Shown: one piece after another, positions 34,506-46,943 of the stretch | Position numbering within the stretch: position 1 is the stretch's first letter | Layout: every line of letters begins with the position of its first letter | From: Arthrobotrys musiformis | Taxonomy: Eukaryota; Ascomycota; Orbiliomycetes; Orbiliales; Orbiliaceae | Direction of reading: 5' to 3' | Assembly: GCA_036971715.1 (NCBI GenBank) | Contig: JAVHJL010000005.1 | Span: 2,790,001 to 2,854,000 of the forward strand | Length of the DNA: 64,000 nucleotides | Notes under the pieces: generated by a model | Database searches by the model: none | What the model was told of the DNA's origin: nothing | What the model saw: only the letters and a program-made list of their open reading frames with translations | Translations under genes and position numbers: made by a program

Positions 34506-35230
34506 TAACGACTATGACAATCCCGACGGATAGTTGATAACTGATCATTGGCGTTTTCTTCTTTTTTTTTTTTCTGGGATAATATTACTTTGTACTTATA
34601 TCATTGGTTTTACTCTGCTTCTATCCAACCTCTTACTCCCTACTTGTATGCACATACTTTTAAAATTTTTGGGCGAAACGTTTTTTCTATTCGCGAGCTT
34701 CTTCTCCCCTCTCCCTCCTGGGAAAAAAAAACTAAACTAAAAAACTACAAAACCAATAGCTTCGATGCCGGACGGCCAACTTAATGAAAGACTAAGGACC
34801 TTTTCAAAAACATGCATATTTTCGTTTCTTTTCTTTTTCGCTTGTTCCCGCGGGTGCAATGTATTCGTTTAGGTGGTTCAGCACGAGTTCCTGAAAAGCC
34901 ACGGAAACAAAACCTGTACGGCGGTGGCCGCACGGGTGTTTTTTTTTGTGGGAACTTATGATGGCAGAGTCCAGGTACACGTAGGTACATACCTACCTAG
35001 TTTTAACCTTAAAGTTCGTGAAGTCAGTATTTGAGTCCGTACTTGCGTACTGTGTATGTACATACATATTTATGTACATACTTAAGTACTTATATAAACC
35101 TTTGAGGGGTTGCCGGCGTTCACGCCAGTATAAGCGCCTAGGTTCGCAGTCAACCAGACCCGCTAAAAAATAAATAATAATTATTTTTATATATTTATTT
35201 ATTTATTTATTTATTTATTATTATTTTTTG

Positions 35231-35234
<4 letters not shown>

Positions 35235-35281
<47 letters not shown>
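35235..35281. repeat. A47 mononucleotide tract next to TTTA repeats
   Basis: About 47 uninterrupted A bases preceded by (TTTA)n at 35190-35220 and followed by GGGGGG. It is the longest homopolymer in the window. Confidence 0.95.
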
Positions 35282-35284
<3 letters not shown>

Positions 35285-36940
35285 GGGTTATATGGTGAGG
35301 ACTTGAACAAACAAACAAACACATATATAACATATATATATGAGACTTGAAAAGGAGGAATGTAAAGAATTGATTTCATATGGATTGGAGTAACGAGCCA
35401 ACTTTAATTAATCAATCAATAGGAGATGCGGAGGTGCATAGCAAATGTTTCGGGGGAGGTTGAATACTTCCAAGGAGGGTAATTCGAGGGAGGCGAGAGC
35501 AGCAGGTGCAGCCGAACGCGGTGTGCATCAGACCCAAAACGGAGTGAGCCACGGGTATTTTTGGAATTTAGCCATGAGAGGGAAAGACGTGGCCGAAGGA
35601 GGCAGGTTGTTGCCCCAGCCTGCATGCGCCATTCTCGGAATTTTATTTTTTATTTTTTATTTTATCTTGTCTGTTTTATTGATTTGTTTAATTTTCTTTC
35701 CTTTTTCTTCCCTTCTTCTTGCTGTCTCTTCCCTTCCTTCCTTCCTCATTTCAAAGGTATGTATGTAAGTGCTGATGTATTGTATCAAGGTACTCTCACC
35801 CGCGAGAGTTGGGTACATAGGTACATGTATGTACATAGGTAGGAAGTATGTAAGGGAAGTCCTTAAATCTTAGTGTGTTTGTGTGCATGTATGTGTGTGT
35901 GCGTGCGTGCGTGTGTGTGTGTGTGGTTATGTGTACTTTTTCCATCGGTGTGATGTGAACCAAGGCCGCAGAAATTGCCGTATAAAGCAGGGCGATGTCC
36001 CGCCCGACCTTGGAAAGGGTAATTTCTCCCCAGCCAACCAACCAACCAACCAAATCTAGATCCAGACCAACCTCGACAACACATTCTTCTTTTCCTCGTG
36101 TGCGGGTGACCGACCGACTGGCTGAGGTGAGCGTTTGTTTGTTTCTTCTTTCCCTTTCCCGCCCGGCCTTTTTTTTTGATCCATTCCCCTTCCCTTCCCT
36201 TTCCCTCCCCCTTGGCTGGGAACCAAGTAAGTGCAGAGATAGTCAGTAGGTAAGTACTTAAGTCCCAAGTAAGTACTTACTTACTTACTTACCTAGTATA
36301 TACACATATATGTATATTTGATTAGGAAGCAAATAGACTACCTATTATTCTTTCTTTTCTTTTTCCTTCCTCTTTTTTTTTTTTCCCTTTCCTTGATTTG
36401 GTTTGATTTGATTTGCTTAAATTCCTTCTCAACCCGACCCTTAAAAGTACTCTACTGACTTACCGACCTCTGGCCTCCTACTATTGCTACTATACTGCCT
36501 ATCCAGATATACGAAACCTCAACCCATCCCACACACACACACATACATTCATCCAGCCATTATCATTATTATTATCGTATTATTATTATCGTTTTATTAC
36601 AATACCAATTAATAGCGGTGTGCTCCCCAAACACGCTGTGTCCAGACTACCCCGACAAACCCACACAAAAGGTATTTTATTTTATTTGTTTTATTTATTT
36701 GTTTTATTTATATTTTTATTTTTATGCTTCTGCTTTTACTCGACTTGGACTTGGACTTGACTTCGATTGGTTTGGCTCGGCTCGACCCGACTTGATTTGA
36801 CTCTCGACTCGACTCGACTCGACTTGGTTTTGAGTTTTTTCCATTCGACGAGTACTTCTGAAGTCAGCAAGCACACAATTGGTTTTATTGCCTCTTCAGC
36901 CAACTTTAAATTCATCCCTTCTTCTTCTTCTTCTTCCGCT

Positions 36941-36972
36941 GTGCTGTGCTGTGCTGTGCTGTGCTGTGCCGT
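36941..36972. repeat. (GTGCT)n pentanucleotide array
   Basis: Six or so copies of GTGCT, with one GTGCC variant, about 1.2 kb upstream of the MCM1 start. Confidence 0.9.
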
Positions 36973-37391
36973 GCTGTGTGCTCTGCTGTGCTGCTGCCGC
37001 CGCTACTGGCGTCCTGCTCTGCCCTGTCCTGTTCTGTTTTGTTCCTTTCCCCATTCCCTCTCCCCATTCCCAAAAAGAATAACCCTCCATCCATCCATCC
37101 ACACCCATCGGTCAGTCAATCCTGTTCTGTCCTGTCCCATCCCATCCTATCCTATTCGATACCATATACCGTCCCGTCCCATCCCATCCCATCCCGTTCT
37201 GTTCACTTTCCTCCAGAACCGGTCTGTTCTGCTCCGTTCTGTCCTTTTTCCCCAGGCTGGTTGGGTCGGCAAAAAGACTCGATTTAGTCTGCAAAGCAAA
37301 CAAGAAGGGAATACAAAATAATAATAATAATAATAATAATTTTATTTTTTTTTTATTTTATTTTTCCCTTTCTTTCCATTTCTCAAGAGGG

Positions 37392-37418
<27 letters not shown>
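37392..37418. repeat. A27 mononucleotide tract
   Basis: Uninterrupted A-run about 720 bases upstream of the MCM1 start codon. Confidence 0.95.
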
Positions 37419-37422
<4 letters not shown>

Positions 37423-38140
37423 CTCGTCGTTTGCTAAAATATTTTCCGCCCATCTGCTTTCGGTAAGTATCACCTTTGCGCCTTTATTTCTTCATTCTCG
37501 TATTTCCATATTCCTACCCCTTCACCATCGAAGCCCAAGTTCGAGTCCAAATCCAAGTCCTCCGAGTCCGAGTCCGAGTCCAAGGCTGAGTTCAAGTTCA
37601 AGTTGAAGTTCAAGTACGAGTTTAGTCCCATTCATTCCTGCCCTGTTCCCATTGTTGCTCCTACTCTCTTTCCTTCTTTCGTTCTCGTTTTACTTTGTCT
37701 TCCCTCATACTCCCCTCTCATCGCGTATGGATCAATCCTCTTCGTCGTCGTCTTTTTTTCTTTCTTCCTCCCCAGATTATAGTCGTAAAGAGGCTTCGAA
37801 CCCATCTACCTTCTTCCAATTATAACAAGACACCCTTCCGTGTTGATCCTCTGCCCATTATGTCAACGCGAAAATTCAAGCACCATAACACTAACAGTTC
37901 AAGCTCAGCTACATCTTTCCCAATTCTTCCAACCTCGATCCCTCAATACACCGACGATCACCATTTGCATCGCGTCTCCCTGACATCCCCTACCTACATA
38001 CAGACATAGGTACCACAGAAAACGCCAGAAGAGAGTCAGAGAAGGAGAAAAGGAGAAAAGAAAAAACTCCACGCACACCGCAACCATAACTTCCGTCAAC
38101 ACAGTTTCACATCCCGAAAACCCCCAGCCATACAGGCAAT

Positions 38141-38948
38141 ATGTCGGACAACGATGGACAAGGTTCCCCGGGCACCCATGAAGACCTCGTCGGCGCGTCG
38201 AATTTGGGTAATGGCAGTCTGGCACAAGGGACAGGAGCTGTCCCAAACGAATCTCGGGGCATGAAACGGATGCGACCTACTCAGGACGAGGACGATGACG
38301 ATGACGACTCCAAACCTGGTCGGGAGAGACGTAAAATCGAAATCAAATTCATCCAGGACAAGTCACGTCGCCACATTACTTTCTCGAAGAGAAAAGCCGG
38401 TATCATGAAAAAGGTATGCTACCCTCAAATGAGAACCGATACATAATTCCAACGGGTTCTAATAATCGCTCGAGCAGGCTTACGAGCTTTCAGTTCTTAC
38501 CGGGACCCAGGTTTTGCTGCTAGTGGTGTCCGAGACAGGTCTTGTGTACACATTCACCACCCCCAAGCTACAGCCCCTTGTGACTCGGGCAGAGGGCAAG
38601 AACCTCATTCAAGCGTGTTTGAATGCCCCAGAACCAAACATCCCTGGCATGCAAGAGAATACGGAGCCTGATGACGCGTAAGTTAATTCGACCACTCGAT
38701 GTCGCCCTGCTTATTGCTAAAATAATCTCCCTTGACGTTCTAGACCGGAATCTCCAGAGGAACATAGCCATATGCAAATCCCCCAACAGGCCCGAGCTCT
38801 CCCGCCACAGGTCCCAGTTGCAGGAGCTTACAACATGTCGCCGGAAGAGTATCAATACCTCGCACAACAACAGCAGCAAGCTCATCGTACCCAATACGGC
38901 ATGCCCCCGACGCATATGCAGCAGCCCCACCCCGCGAGATCCTCCTAG
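38141..38948 (+). CDS. MCM1: MADS-box transcription factor Mcm1 (SRF type)
   Basis: DNA-binding regulator of cell-type, cell-cycle and developmental genes in the nucleus; it binds CArG/P-box sites as a dimer with partner proteins. Exons 38141-38413, 38478-38677 and 38744-38948 give 225 residues, the usual size of McmA/Mcm1 in filamentous fungi. An acidic run (DEDDDDDDSKPGRERRK) precedes the MADS domain at about 60-117: RRKIEIKFIQDKSRRHITFS, KRKAGIMKKAYELSVLTGTQ and VLLLVVSETGLVYTFTTPKL. The first intron interrupts the MADS box after IMKK. The tail is Gln-rich (QYLAQQQQQAHRTQYGMPP). Its 3.6-kb upstream region is the largest gene-free stretch in the ordinary-composition half. Confidence 0.96.
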
Positions 38949-39891
38949 TAAAGCTGCTTTAGCGATTCCATACGCCTATGACGCGGGGGCGGGGGCCGCG
39001 TCCAGGGATGGGTAATCATTTGGCTCAGAACTGGAATTGCTCTTAAACGACGGTGTTGCAGCAGCGTCTTTCTAGCCTTCTTCTTCTTCTTTTCTTTCTT
39101 CTTTTCCCTCTCCCCCTTTCACTCCCGCCTTCCTTTCTCTTTTTCTTTTCTTTTTTTTTTTTTTGGCATGCTTTTGTGTCTGCGTTTCTATCGTTGTTTT
39201 TACCCCATCGGGGCACCCTCACTTCCTTTGCCTGTATATGGACGTGTGAGGAATTTGGGGTCTTATTATTCGATAATTAGGCTTCCATGCCAAATTATAT
39301 GTTCTCTTTCCTCCTTATTTCTTCTTTCCTTTCCTCTCTTTCTTTTTCTTTCTTTCTTTTTTTTCCAAAAAAAAAAAACTAATAAATAAAGTAAGAATAA
39401 AAATAAAGAGAGGGAGGGGAAAGGGAGGGGAGGGCAAAGAAAAATGAAATGAAATAAAAGAGAAAAGAGGAAAAAAGGAAAAGAAGGAGAATTGGGTTTC
39501 TTTGAAGGCTAAAATAGACGTCGCAGTCTTACCAGGTAGCACTATTCCTGTACTATCATCTCGATTAATTCCTTAGAATCCCCCACGCATCTGGATTATT
39601 AAGTATGTAGGCCGAGCGCAAGTTTGGTGTAAACCGTAGTTTGTCCTGGTATCATCCTTAGTGCATACCCTGTACAATACCCTGTAATTGATTTTGTCAG
39701 CGGAACGCAGAAGCCAAGCCGACCAGAGAACTCTAGTACGGACCTAGGTACTTGAGTAAGTAGCGAGCTATCAGGTTTTGCAGGTTGTTTATCTAGGCGT
39801 TTTAGAACTTTCAACCACGATCAATCCTAGGATTCTGTCTTGGATAGGTTATTCGGTTGAGCTCACGTGTCCGGACTCGGGGCAGCGAGAA
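38949..39891. other. Intergenic region MCM1 to ankyrin/BTB gene
   Basis: Contains pyrimidine runs (39070-39165), T-rich sequence followed by A-runs (39300-39480) and an AAGTA motif near 39745. No gene is supported. Confidence 0.6.
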
Positions 39892-41913
39892 ATGGCAGGT
39901 TTACAGACTTTACCAGCAATTGCAATACACAACCAAAGCCTTGATATTCTCATGGACGCCATCCGCCGTGGCGATATCAATGCTGTCCAGGAACATCTAG
40001 GAAGCTCAAAGCACCACCTAAACGCCGTGGACAAATTCGACTACTCCCCTATTGGCTTGGTACGTAAATCTATCACCAATCTACGGGGTACAGCAGATCC
40101 CCGGGGTGCTCCAGAGCCTTCCTGGATTTAGCTAAACATACGATTGCCCCATTCAGGCAAGCCTCTGCGGCCACTACGATATACTCGAGCTTCTTTTGTC
40201 GCTCGGGGCTAGGTGTGACAGGGAAACTTTTCAGGGGGAAAGGTAGATACATACCTACTTATATACTGCTCCCGAACGGCGACGTACGAAGTTCGTTTAA
40301 ACATAAAAAGAGAAACAAACCACCTAACCATAGCCGTTCCAACACAGGGCTGTTTACAGTGCGCTTAACGATCGGATTCGTAATCTTCTGTTGAAATACG
40401 ATGTTTGTGAATAGCCCCCCCCCACTACACAGCACTGCTGACGTCCAGCTAGTACTCGGTTTCTATAGACAACAAGCAACCATATGCAACGCTATTGTCG
40501 TCTCTTTTGACGGGCGAGGTCGGTTGTGCGTCCCTAGTGGGGATCATTAGACCACGTCCAGATGGAGATACCCTCTTGTGCCCACGAGACGAAAGAAATG
40601 GGCTCGCCGCGCATGCTTTTGTGCTAGCAGCTCGCTCAAGTTACCTTCGCGACCTCATGGAGACTTCGGAATCCCTGCATATTGGTCGATTGCCAATTCC
40701 AGTTGATGCGGGCTCGGCGCTAGCTATCCTTAAGTGTATGTATCTGATCGAATCGGATGACGCTATGGGGTGCGATGACGCTGTAGACGCCAGTGGCCTT
40801 TCGGTTTATTTCAGTCCCCCGTCTCCGTGTAAATCTGATGACCCAGGGATAGGGAAGCCCGGCATTAACAAACGTGCAGCGGCTGTTGAAGCTGCCCAAG
40901 AGGACTTCCTCCGACTATGGAACGGGTACCTGAGCGTCCCACTCCGCTTGCCCCGGGATGAAGAATTCTCCATTTCTAAACTACCCCCCCGAGTCAGATT
41001 TCTACAACCAGATATCATCTTCCGGGTGGAATCGCCGCTCGATGACGATGTTCTTTTTTACGCCGCCCATAGGGCCATGGTTCAAAGCGATTTCATCCGC
41101 ACTGCGATTAGATTCAAACAAGAGTTTCAGTCATTTGGGACAGGCGGGTGCGAGCCTACAATAGTGTCGATAGATGTATCGTCCGACATAATGGAGGTTA
41201 TCCTGCGATGGTTCTACACGGACATTCTAGAAATCCCTTCGGAGGGTGCGCTCGATTTGCTTCAAGCTTCCGACATGCTTTTGATCGAAAGGCTAAAATC
41301 TAGAGCATGTTTACTTGTCACAACCCAGGACAGAGATGATCTATTGACCGGGGAGCTTGGGTATTCCATTTTCGATATTGCCAGGACCGGTTGGCTGACT
41401 GGGATGTTTCCAAAGTTGGATCCATTTTGTGCCAAATTCCTCGCAAGTCGTCTGGAGCGATGTCTAGAGGAAGGTGCTATCAGACTTCAATTCGAGGATC
41501 TTATACGTGAATCAGCTAGCAGGATCCAAAAAAGAGAGGAGACAGATACGATAGAACTCGTTGACGATATCCGATACTATTTGAGTGGTAAAACAGCCTC
41601 CCACTTTGTCCCTTTTATTCGTTTTCGTGGGATATATTAAATTTAGATATGACATTCGCTAATTTCCTCTGGAAAACACGTAGAAAGATTTAGGATGCGC
41701 TTCGAAGCACTTCCTACCCACATGTTCTCCGATGAATTGCAAGATATCATCGAACACGCACCCCATGAGCCTGCGAGGGAGGTCCTTAAGACCGACAATG
41801 ACGAGTACATGAGGCTTACTACTGCCCTTGACGAACTCTTAGGTAAGCTGGACCAAATCTGGCCGAATAGAAAAGAAGAGATTGTAGCTGACGCGGTGTG
41901 GCTTGCACTATAG
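39892..41913 (+). CDS. Ankyrin-repeat and BTB/POZ domain protein (ABTB1/YIL001W-like)
   Basis: Likely a cytosolic adaptor; BTB proteins of this layout may act in cullin-3 ubiquitin ligases, but no function is proven here. Exons 39892-40059, 40157-40242, 40348-40406, 40469-41587 and 41684-41913 give 553 residues. The N-terminal ankyrin repeats read LMDAIRRGDINAVQEHL, FDYSPIGLASLCGHYDILEL, LLSLGARCDRETFQGERAVY. A first, degenerate BTB region holds AHAFVLAARSSYLRDLME. A second has DDVLFYAAHRAMVQSDFIRT, VILRWFYTDILEIP and LLQASDMLLIERLKSRACLL. A helical C-terminal part ends in NRKEEIVADAVWLAL. The third exon uses a weak GTGAAT donor, chosen because it links KYDVY to NKQPYATLL in frame. Confidence 0.87.
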
Positions 41914-44259
41914 TCAAGTTGGGGTTTGATGTGTAGAGAAACCTAGACATATGTTATATGGGCATTTCTAGTGCGGATCAGGCACCTAGGCAAGCGTTTG
42001 GTATAATATATATTCGAAAGGCGAATTCGCGAAATAGGAAGTTCCTTGTACATTCTTACCTAAGTACTTAAGTACCTATGTTTCAATGCGTCGATCGCTG
42101 GTATTGATATGTGCTTGGGGTAGAATTTCGAGTGCGTTGCATGTTGTATTTTGGAGTATATAGATAAGTACCTATCTATATATAAGTAGGTAGGTAGGTA
42201 CCTAGGTAATTTTATACATGTTATCTCTTGTACCTAGACATTTTGAGCCCTTAGGTTCTTTCCTAGATAGTTTCCATGATATATAAAGATTGAGTAGTTG
42301 GTTTTGCAGCGCTGGTGGTGTACCCTCGGCTGACCTATTGAAGTTACTCATTGCAAGCGCAATTGCGCAAGCGGCTGCTTCGAATCTCTCTTTCCTCGAA
42401 TTCGCGAAGTGCACTTAGACACAAACTTTGTGCTGTTATGCAATTGGTGCCAACCCCGGTCTAGGCCTAGGGAATACCCCTTACCAGACTAAGACTAGGC
42501 CTGACAACAGCATGGCTGTCTCCGCTCGCTAAACCAGCAATAGCCGACAGACCTAACTGCATTGTATGTACTTACATGTATGTACATACATATGTACAGA
42601 GTTAGCTGGGGCTGGCCAGCTGGGTTGGGCAAGGATATTCTTTTGTCCAGCCTTCTCGTCCCCCTTATTTATGTACCACAGTCAAGGAATTCCTTGACAG
42701 GGTACATAGTATGTTACATACTTATGTAAAGATAGATTGTCCTCATTTCTTGCCCCAGGCTTCTCCCATACGGAAGTAAGTTGGTATGCACGTACTTGCT
42801 GCATATAGGGCATTCATATATCTACACTCACCGCATACACTGATATAAGGCACGGATTAAAAAAGGGAATGAAATAATATTACCTATTTAAGTACCTCCT
42901 TATTCGCTAGGTAGATAGGTAAGTAGGTATATGATATACCTTCAGTGCAGTGCTTGGGGGGTAGCGTTTGTCAGCACCAACCACCGCCACCACCGCTCTT
43001 TCTGTATGTACATATATCACCCATACGGCCATCCTCTGTCGCCGATTCCCTAGCCTAAACCTGGGTACCTGTCTTCACAACCATCAGCTCCACCACACCT
43101 GTGCTGCATCTGAACCAACTTGACGTACCTTGGCTTCACAATCAAACCGCTGTGATTGCTATTCATAGCTGGTCGCTCAACTGTATCGAGTGAACCTGTA
43201 GAATCAATCATACTCATACGCACAACACCACACACGCACACACTCACACACTCACGCACAGAGGCTCGGGCGTTCTGCCCTATCGATCCTACGGACCCCG
43301 CTCAAGTGCTCTGAGCAACCCCCCTCTGAACAATTCCCAAGAGGAAAAATAAGAAGTGATAGAAGGCGGAAGTACATACATAGAAAGAATTAGAAGAGGA
43401 GGAGGAGAAAAAAGTAAAAGGAGGGAAAAAAAAAAAAAAAAAAAAAAAAAAAGCCAACTCGCGCGAAACTGGCCAACTCGATTGGTCAATTGAAACCCCC
43501 TTTCTTTCTTCTTTCCTTCTTGCCTTCTGCGGCCGACGAAACTGCTGGCAAGAAACGAAAGGCAATGTGCATGAAATGAGATTTTACCATCTCCTTATCC
43601 ATTGCCACTTGTTTCACTGTTAAACTCATTGAGGTGAGAAGGTATTTCTCTTTTATACTTTTGTCGCAATTGATTATATCGCCTGTCTCCCCCCCCCTCC
43701 CCCCACACACCCTGCTCTCTTCACAGCTACGCTCCAGAGTCTGGATTTAGCATAGATGATGCCAATCGCAATTGAAATCCAACGGTGGCGATGGAGTAGA
43801 AGAAGGGGTACAGGGACAGGGACAGGACGAGGGAACAAGTAGATGCATCCGTAACCCTGTCTTTCCGTTGGCCCAAATCATCGACGGCATCGATTCCCCA
43901 ACGCTCGAAAGAACCTCCGCTGCCATTGCCTGGCCTTGTCGAAAAGAATGGTGGCATTGATGATGGAGGCTCTCATGCATCTGCACTGTCCTTGGTCCCT
44001 TTCCCTCGCTTCCCCCCTCCCCTGCTCCCCCTTCAAAAGCATGAACATCCGCTCGAGTATCTGCCTTCTTGTTTATCTACCTGATAATATAACCATTTCA
44101 ACATGCTGACTTAGCTACCAAAGCGTCTTCCTTGTCTTGCCCAATCGATCTTTAATCCTCTTGCTCTATTCCACCCCTATCATTTAGTCCTTCGCCCTGC
44201 TCTGTAGAGTAAAAATAATAGAGCCGTACAGGTTCCGAGCAACCTCCGGAACCACCAAA
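41914..44259. other. 2.3-kb intergenic region with dispersed tetramer motifs
   Basis: No supported gene. AGGTACCT/AAGTACTTAAGTACC-type motifs recur at 42057-42080 and 42165-42212, and TACATGTATGTACATACATATG at about 42567-42597. Further copies are at 42885-42935. An A27 tract is at 43426-43452. The final kilobase is pyrimidine-rich and is the likely leader and promoter of the zinc-cluster gene. Confidence 0.6.
43426..43452. repeat. A27 mononucleotide tract
   Basis: Uninterrupted A-run in purine-rich surroundings, about 810 bases upstream of the zinc-cluster gene start. Confidence 0.95.
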
Positions 44260-46341
44260 ATGCCGACCCCTTTCAAAAACACTATGCCCAGCTCACAACA
44301 GATCAATGGGGACCGGGTCCTTTTCCCAAGCGAACAGCCTCGTTTAAACCCGAGTCCCGCTCTCCAGTCGCCGAACATGGGCGACGAGGTCTTTCACCAT
44401 CACAACCTATCACCCCATGACGGCACCGACAATGGCCTAGGCCTTCATGGGCTTCATGCATCCCAAACTTTGGACCTAAACAAGCACAATGGCAGCAACG
44501 ATAGCCTCACGTTTCAAACATACGCCAACCCACTGGATAACCATATTGGCTATGGTGTCTCCAGCCTGGACTTCAATCCCGCTGTCCTCCCAATCTCCTT
44601 CAATCAAGGAGCCTCGGAGGATCCCCACAGTGCAGTCATGACAGCCTTCTTTCCAAGTTCTGATAGCGGTCCAAAACTTGACTCCCATGCTGAAGCCTCC
44701 TATAGCGCTGGAATCGGGACCAACAATCCTCCACAAACAAACCAAGCCCCCATAAAAGAAGAGGGGCAATCTGGGAACGAACCCCCGCAACGAAATTCAC
44801 GCCCAACAGTTCCTGGGGGTTCCAGTAAGGCCGCCACTATTTCAGGGTCTAATTCCAAAATTATCCCACCTCCAATAAACACGGATACACAAAGCCCCCA
44901 GATAAGCAATAGCGGTGGAACAAAGAGTCAGCATAATACGTGGAGGAGGGGAAACAAGGGACGGACCCCATTATCTGTCAAGCGATCACAGTCCACCCCC
45001 AACGTCCAGCTTGCAGCACAGTTAGCAGCGGCAAGCGCTATTTCGGCCCCCCCGATACCTTCAGCAAATACCACAGATGATATCTCTCCCGTTACTCTCG
45101 CCTACCAGCTTGATAAAAAGCGAAATAAGCTAGGATACCATCGAACATCTGTTGCTTGCGGTACGCTCAACCTTCACACATTCCAAAAACGCACGCACGC
45201 ACGCACGCACCGCACACGCCTGCACGCGTGCGCAAGCACATCTACATACATATGCTGCAGCACGCTTTACCCCAAACTTTAACAGATGTGGCCTCGTCTA
45301 ATTACTCCGTTGATATATATTTTAGGACACTGCCGCCGGCGAAAAATAAGGTGTATTCTTGCGAAAGATGAAAGTGGACGATGTTCCAATTGCATACGGC
45401 TCAAAAAGGAATGCAGTTTCTATCCAGTAGAATCTGCGGATCGCCGGCCCCGTTCGGCGTCAAAACCAGAAATATCCTCGCAAATTTTCCAAGATAATTG
45501 CTCTTCACCGTCTTCGCCAACTCGTTCTCCCAGGCTCAGTGTTGATCAGATTAACATGGCCCCGGTATATGACGGAAGCTTGTATCCATCATCTCTGCCA
45601 ATCACACCAAACTATGAATGCGAAACACCAACATCTACTTTTGATGAAACTTACAGAAATAGAAGCCTCTCCTCGAGTAGTCGGGCCTCTTTGGCATTCT
45701 CAAATTCGGGTTCACGCCGACCCAGCCTTGCCCACATGTTTACAGCGCCTTTGCCCTCACGGGAGTTTCGTTCATTATCAGATGCATCCCCTACGTACAT
45801 GGAACCCTTTTCAAGCTTCGCTTCACGGTTTGGAAGTAGTACAAAGGCAATTGGGATTGGGATTGAGGATCCCACATCCTCTTTCTGGCGGCTAGAAAAC
45901 GCATCAAACAACTTTTCGCCTCTATCGCAACATATTAATTTTGGAGGGATGCCGTCATTGCAAGAGGATGCAGTTAGACACGAGCGTCTTAATTCAGTTG
46001 ATAATGGTGTTGGGCCTATGGCCCAGAGCTATGCAGATTCGGGCCTTTTCTCTGTTGGGTCGGACCCACCGATTGAAAATATCATCTCCCACGCCGCCAA
46101 ATCAGCCATAGAGGTGCAAACAAGCCAAGGGTTTATTGAAGGTGCGGAGACATTCCCAGTTGATGCTGGTTACGACCTTACTTGGAATGATCCAAACAAG
46201 GGAGGAACCCCTGGCATATCGCATAGCTCGACGCTTGCAGAAAATTGGTTCCTGCCACAGCACGCCATGACTGACATGGTCTGCGATCCTGACTCTCTCC
46301 AGCATCTCAACCAGACAGCACTTGGGGTTAAACATGAGTGA
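44260..46341 (+). CDS. Zn2Cys6 (binuclear zinc cluster) transcription factor
   Basis: Fungal-type DNA-binding regulator; targets unknown. Exons 44260-45160 and 45326-46341 give 638 residues. The zinc cluster spans about 300-327: ACGHCRRRKIRC, then GRCSNCIRLKKEC, with Cys spacing C-x2-C-x6-C-x9-C-x2-C-x6-C. All six cysteines are present, and the only intron splits the cluster just after the first Cys. A basic RRGNKGRTPLSVKRSQSTP segment precedes it. Both flanks are Ser/Asn/Pro-rich and appear disordered. No fungal_trans middle homology region could be recognised. A mid-protein cluster is less usual than an N-terminal one. The intron carries CACG/ACGC repeats. Paralogue group not assigned. Confidence 0.9.
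45186..45240. repeat. ACGC-rich tandem repeat inside the zinc-cluster gene intron
   Basis: Several ACGC/CACGC units within the 165-base intron, including the alternating stretch GCACGCGTGC, which is self-complementary. Confidence 0.85.
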
Positions 46342-46943
46342 CCCCTCTATTCAAGTATTCGAAGGTGTTCCTCCCCGTTGCAAACAAAACCTGGATATTC
46401 ATTAATTCACCTTCCCACCCTCGTTCCACTCCCGTGTTTGTCTATTTTATCTTTTTATTTTTTTATTTCATTTTTTTTTCCGGTTTCCCGTGGCACGCCC
46501 GCGGTTTGGGCGGCTGCAAAAAAAGGGCTTTGGGAGCTTTCCCGACAACTACATATTTCCTTTCGTACGATTTTTCCCTCCCGTGGTTCAGATAAGGACA
46601 GTGTTCTAGCAAGCTTTGTTTTTTATCTGATTACATTGTATATTTTTAAGCATGCAGACACACCAACCTTAGCGTTGAGAGGCATGTTGCATGAGTCGAC
46701 CACCAAGAACGAATAAGTTATTGGGCCTTGTTGAGCCCTGCTTACTTACAATGCTGTGTCATTACATGTAACCGTTTACGACAGTTAGCAAGCTGTGCGT
46801 ATTTAGCGATTTGGCCGAATAAAAGCGGGCGGACAGAGTTGGAACATGTAGTATGATCCAGCAGTTCGAGAAGAATGGGTTGGAGGAATAGCTGCGCAAT
46901 TTTGGTCGGGATAATGGATCCAAGGCTTTGATAAGAGATCCGC
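46342..46943. other. Convergent intergenic region zinc-cluster gene / eIF1A
   Basis: T-rich 3' flank near 46440-46480, otherwise featureless. No gene is supported. Confidence 0.6.

Larger units (their letters stand above)
34506..38140. other. 3.6-kb simple-sequence-rich region upstream of MCM1
   Basis: No supported gene. Contents in order: TACCTA/TACTTAAGTA motifs (34978-35095); TTTA repeats and an A47 tract (35190-35281); T-rich and TG-rich sequence (35640-35930); CCAACCAA repeats (36034-36052); AAGTACTTACTTACTTACTTACC (36245-36295); CTCGA repeats (36802-36825); GTGCT repeats (36941-36972); CCATC and TCCCATCC repeats (37086-37200); AAT repeats (37318-37340); and an A27 tract (37392-37418). 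The last 1-2 kb may be promoter and long 5' leader of MCM1. A leader intron is possible but not shown. Confidence 0.6.

Noticed and set aside
36767..37321. 184-residue frame upstream of MCM1
   Set aside because: Made of CTCGA, GTGCT and TCCCATCC repeats; not protein-like.
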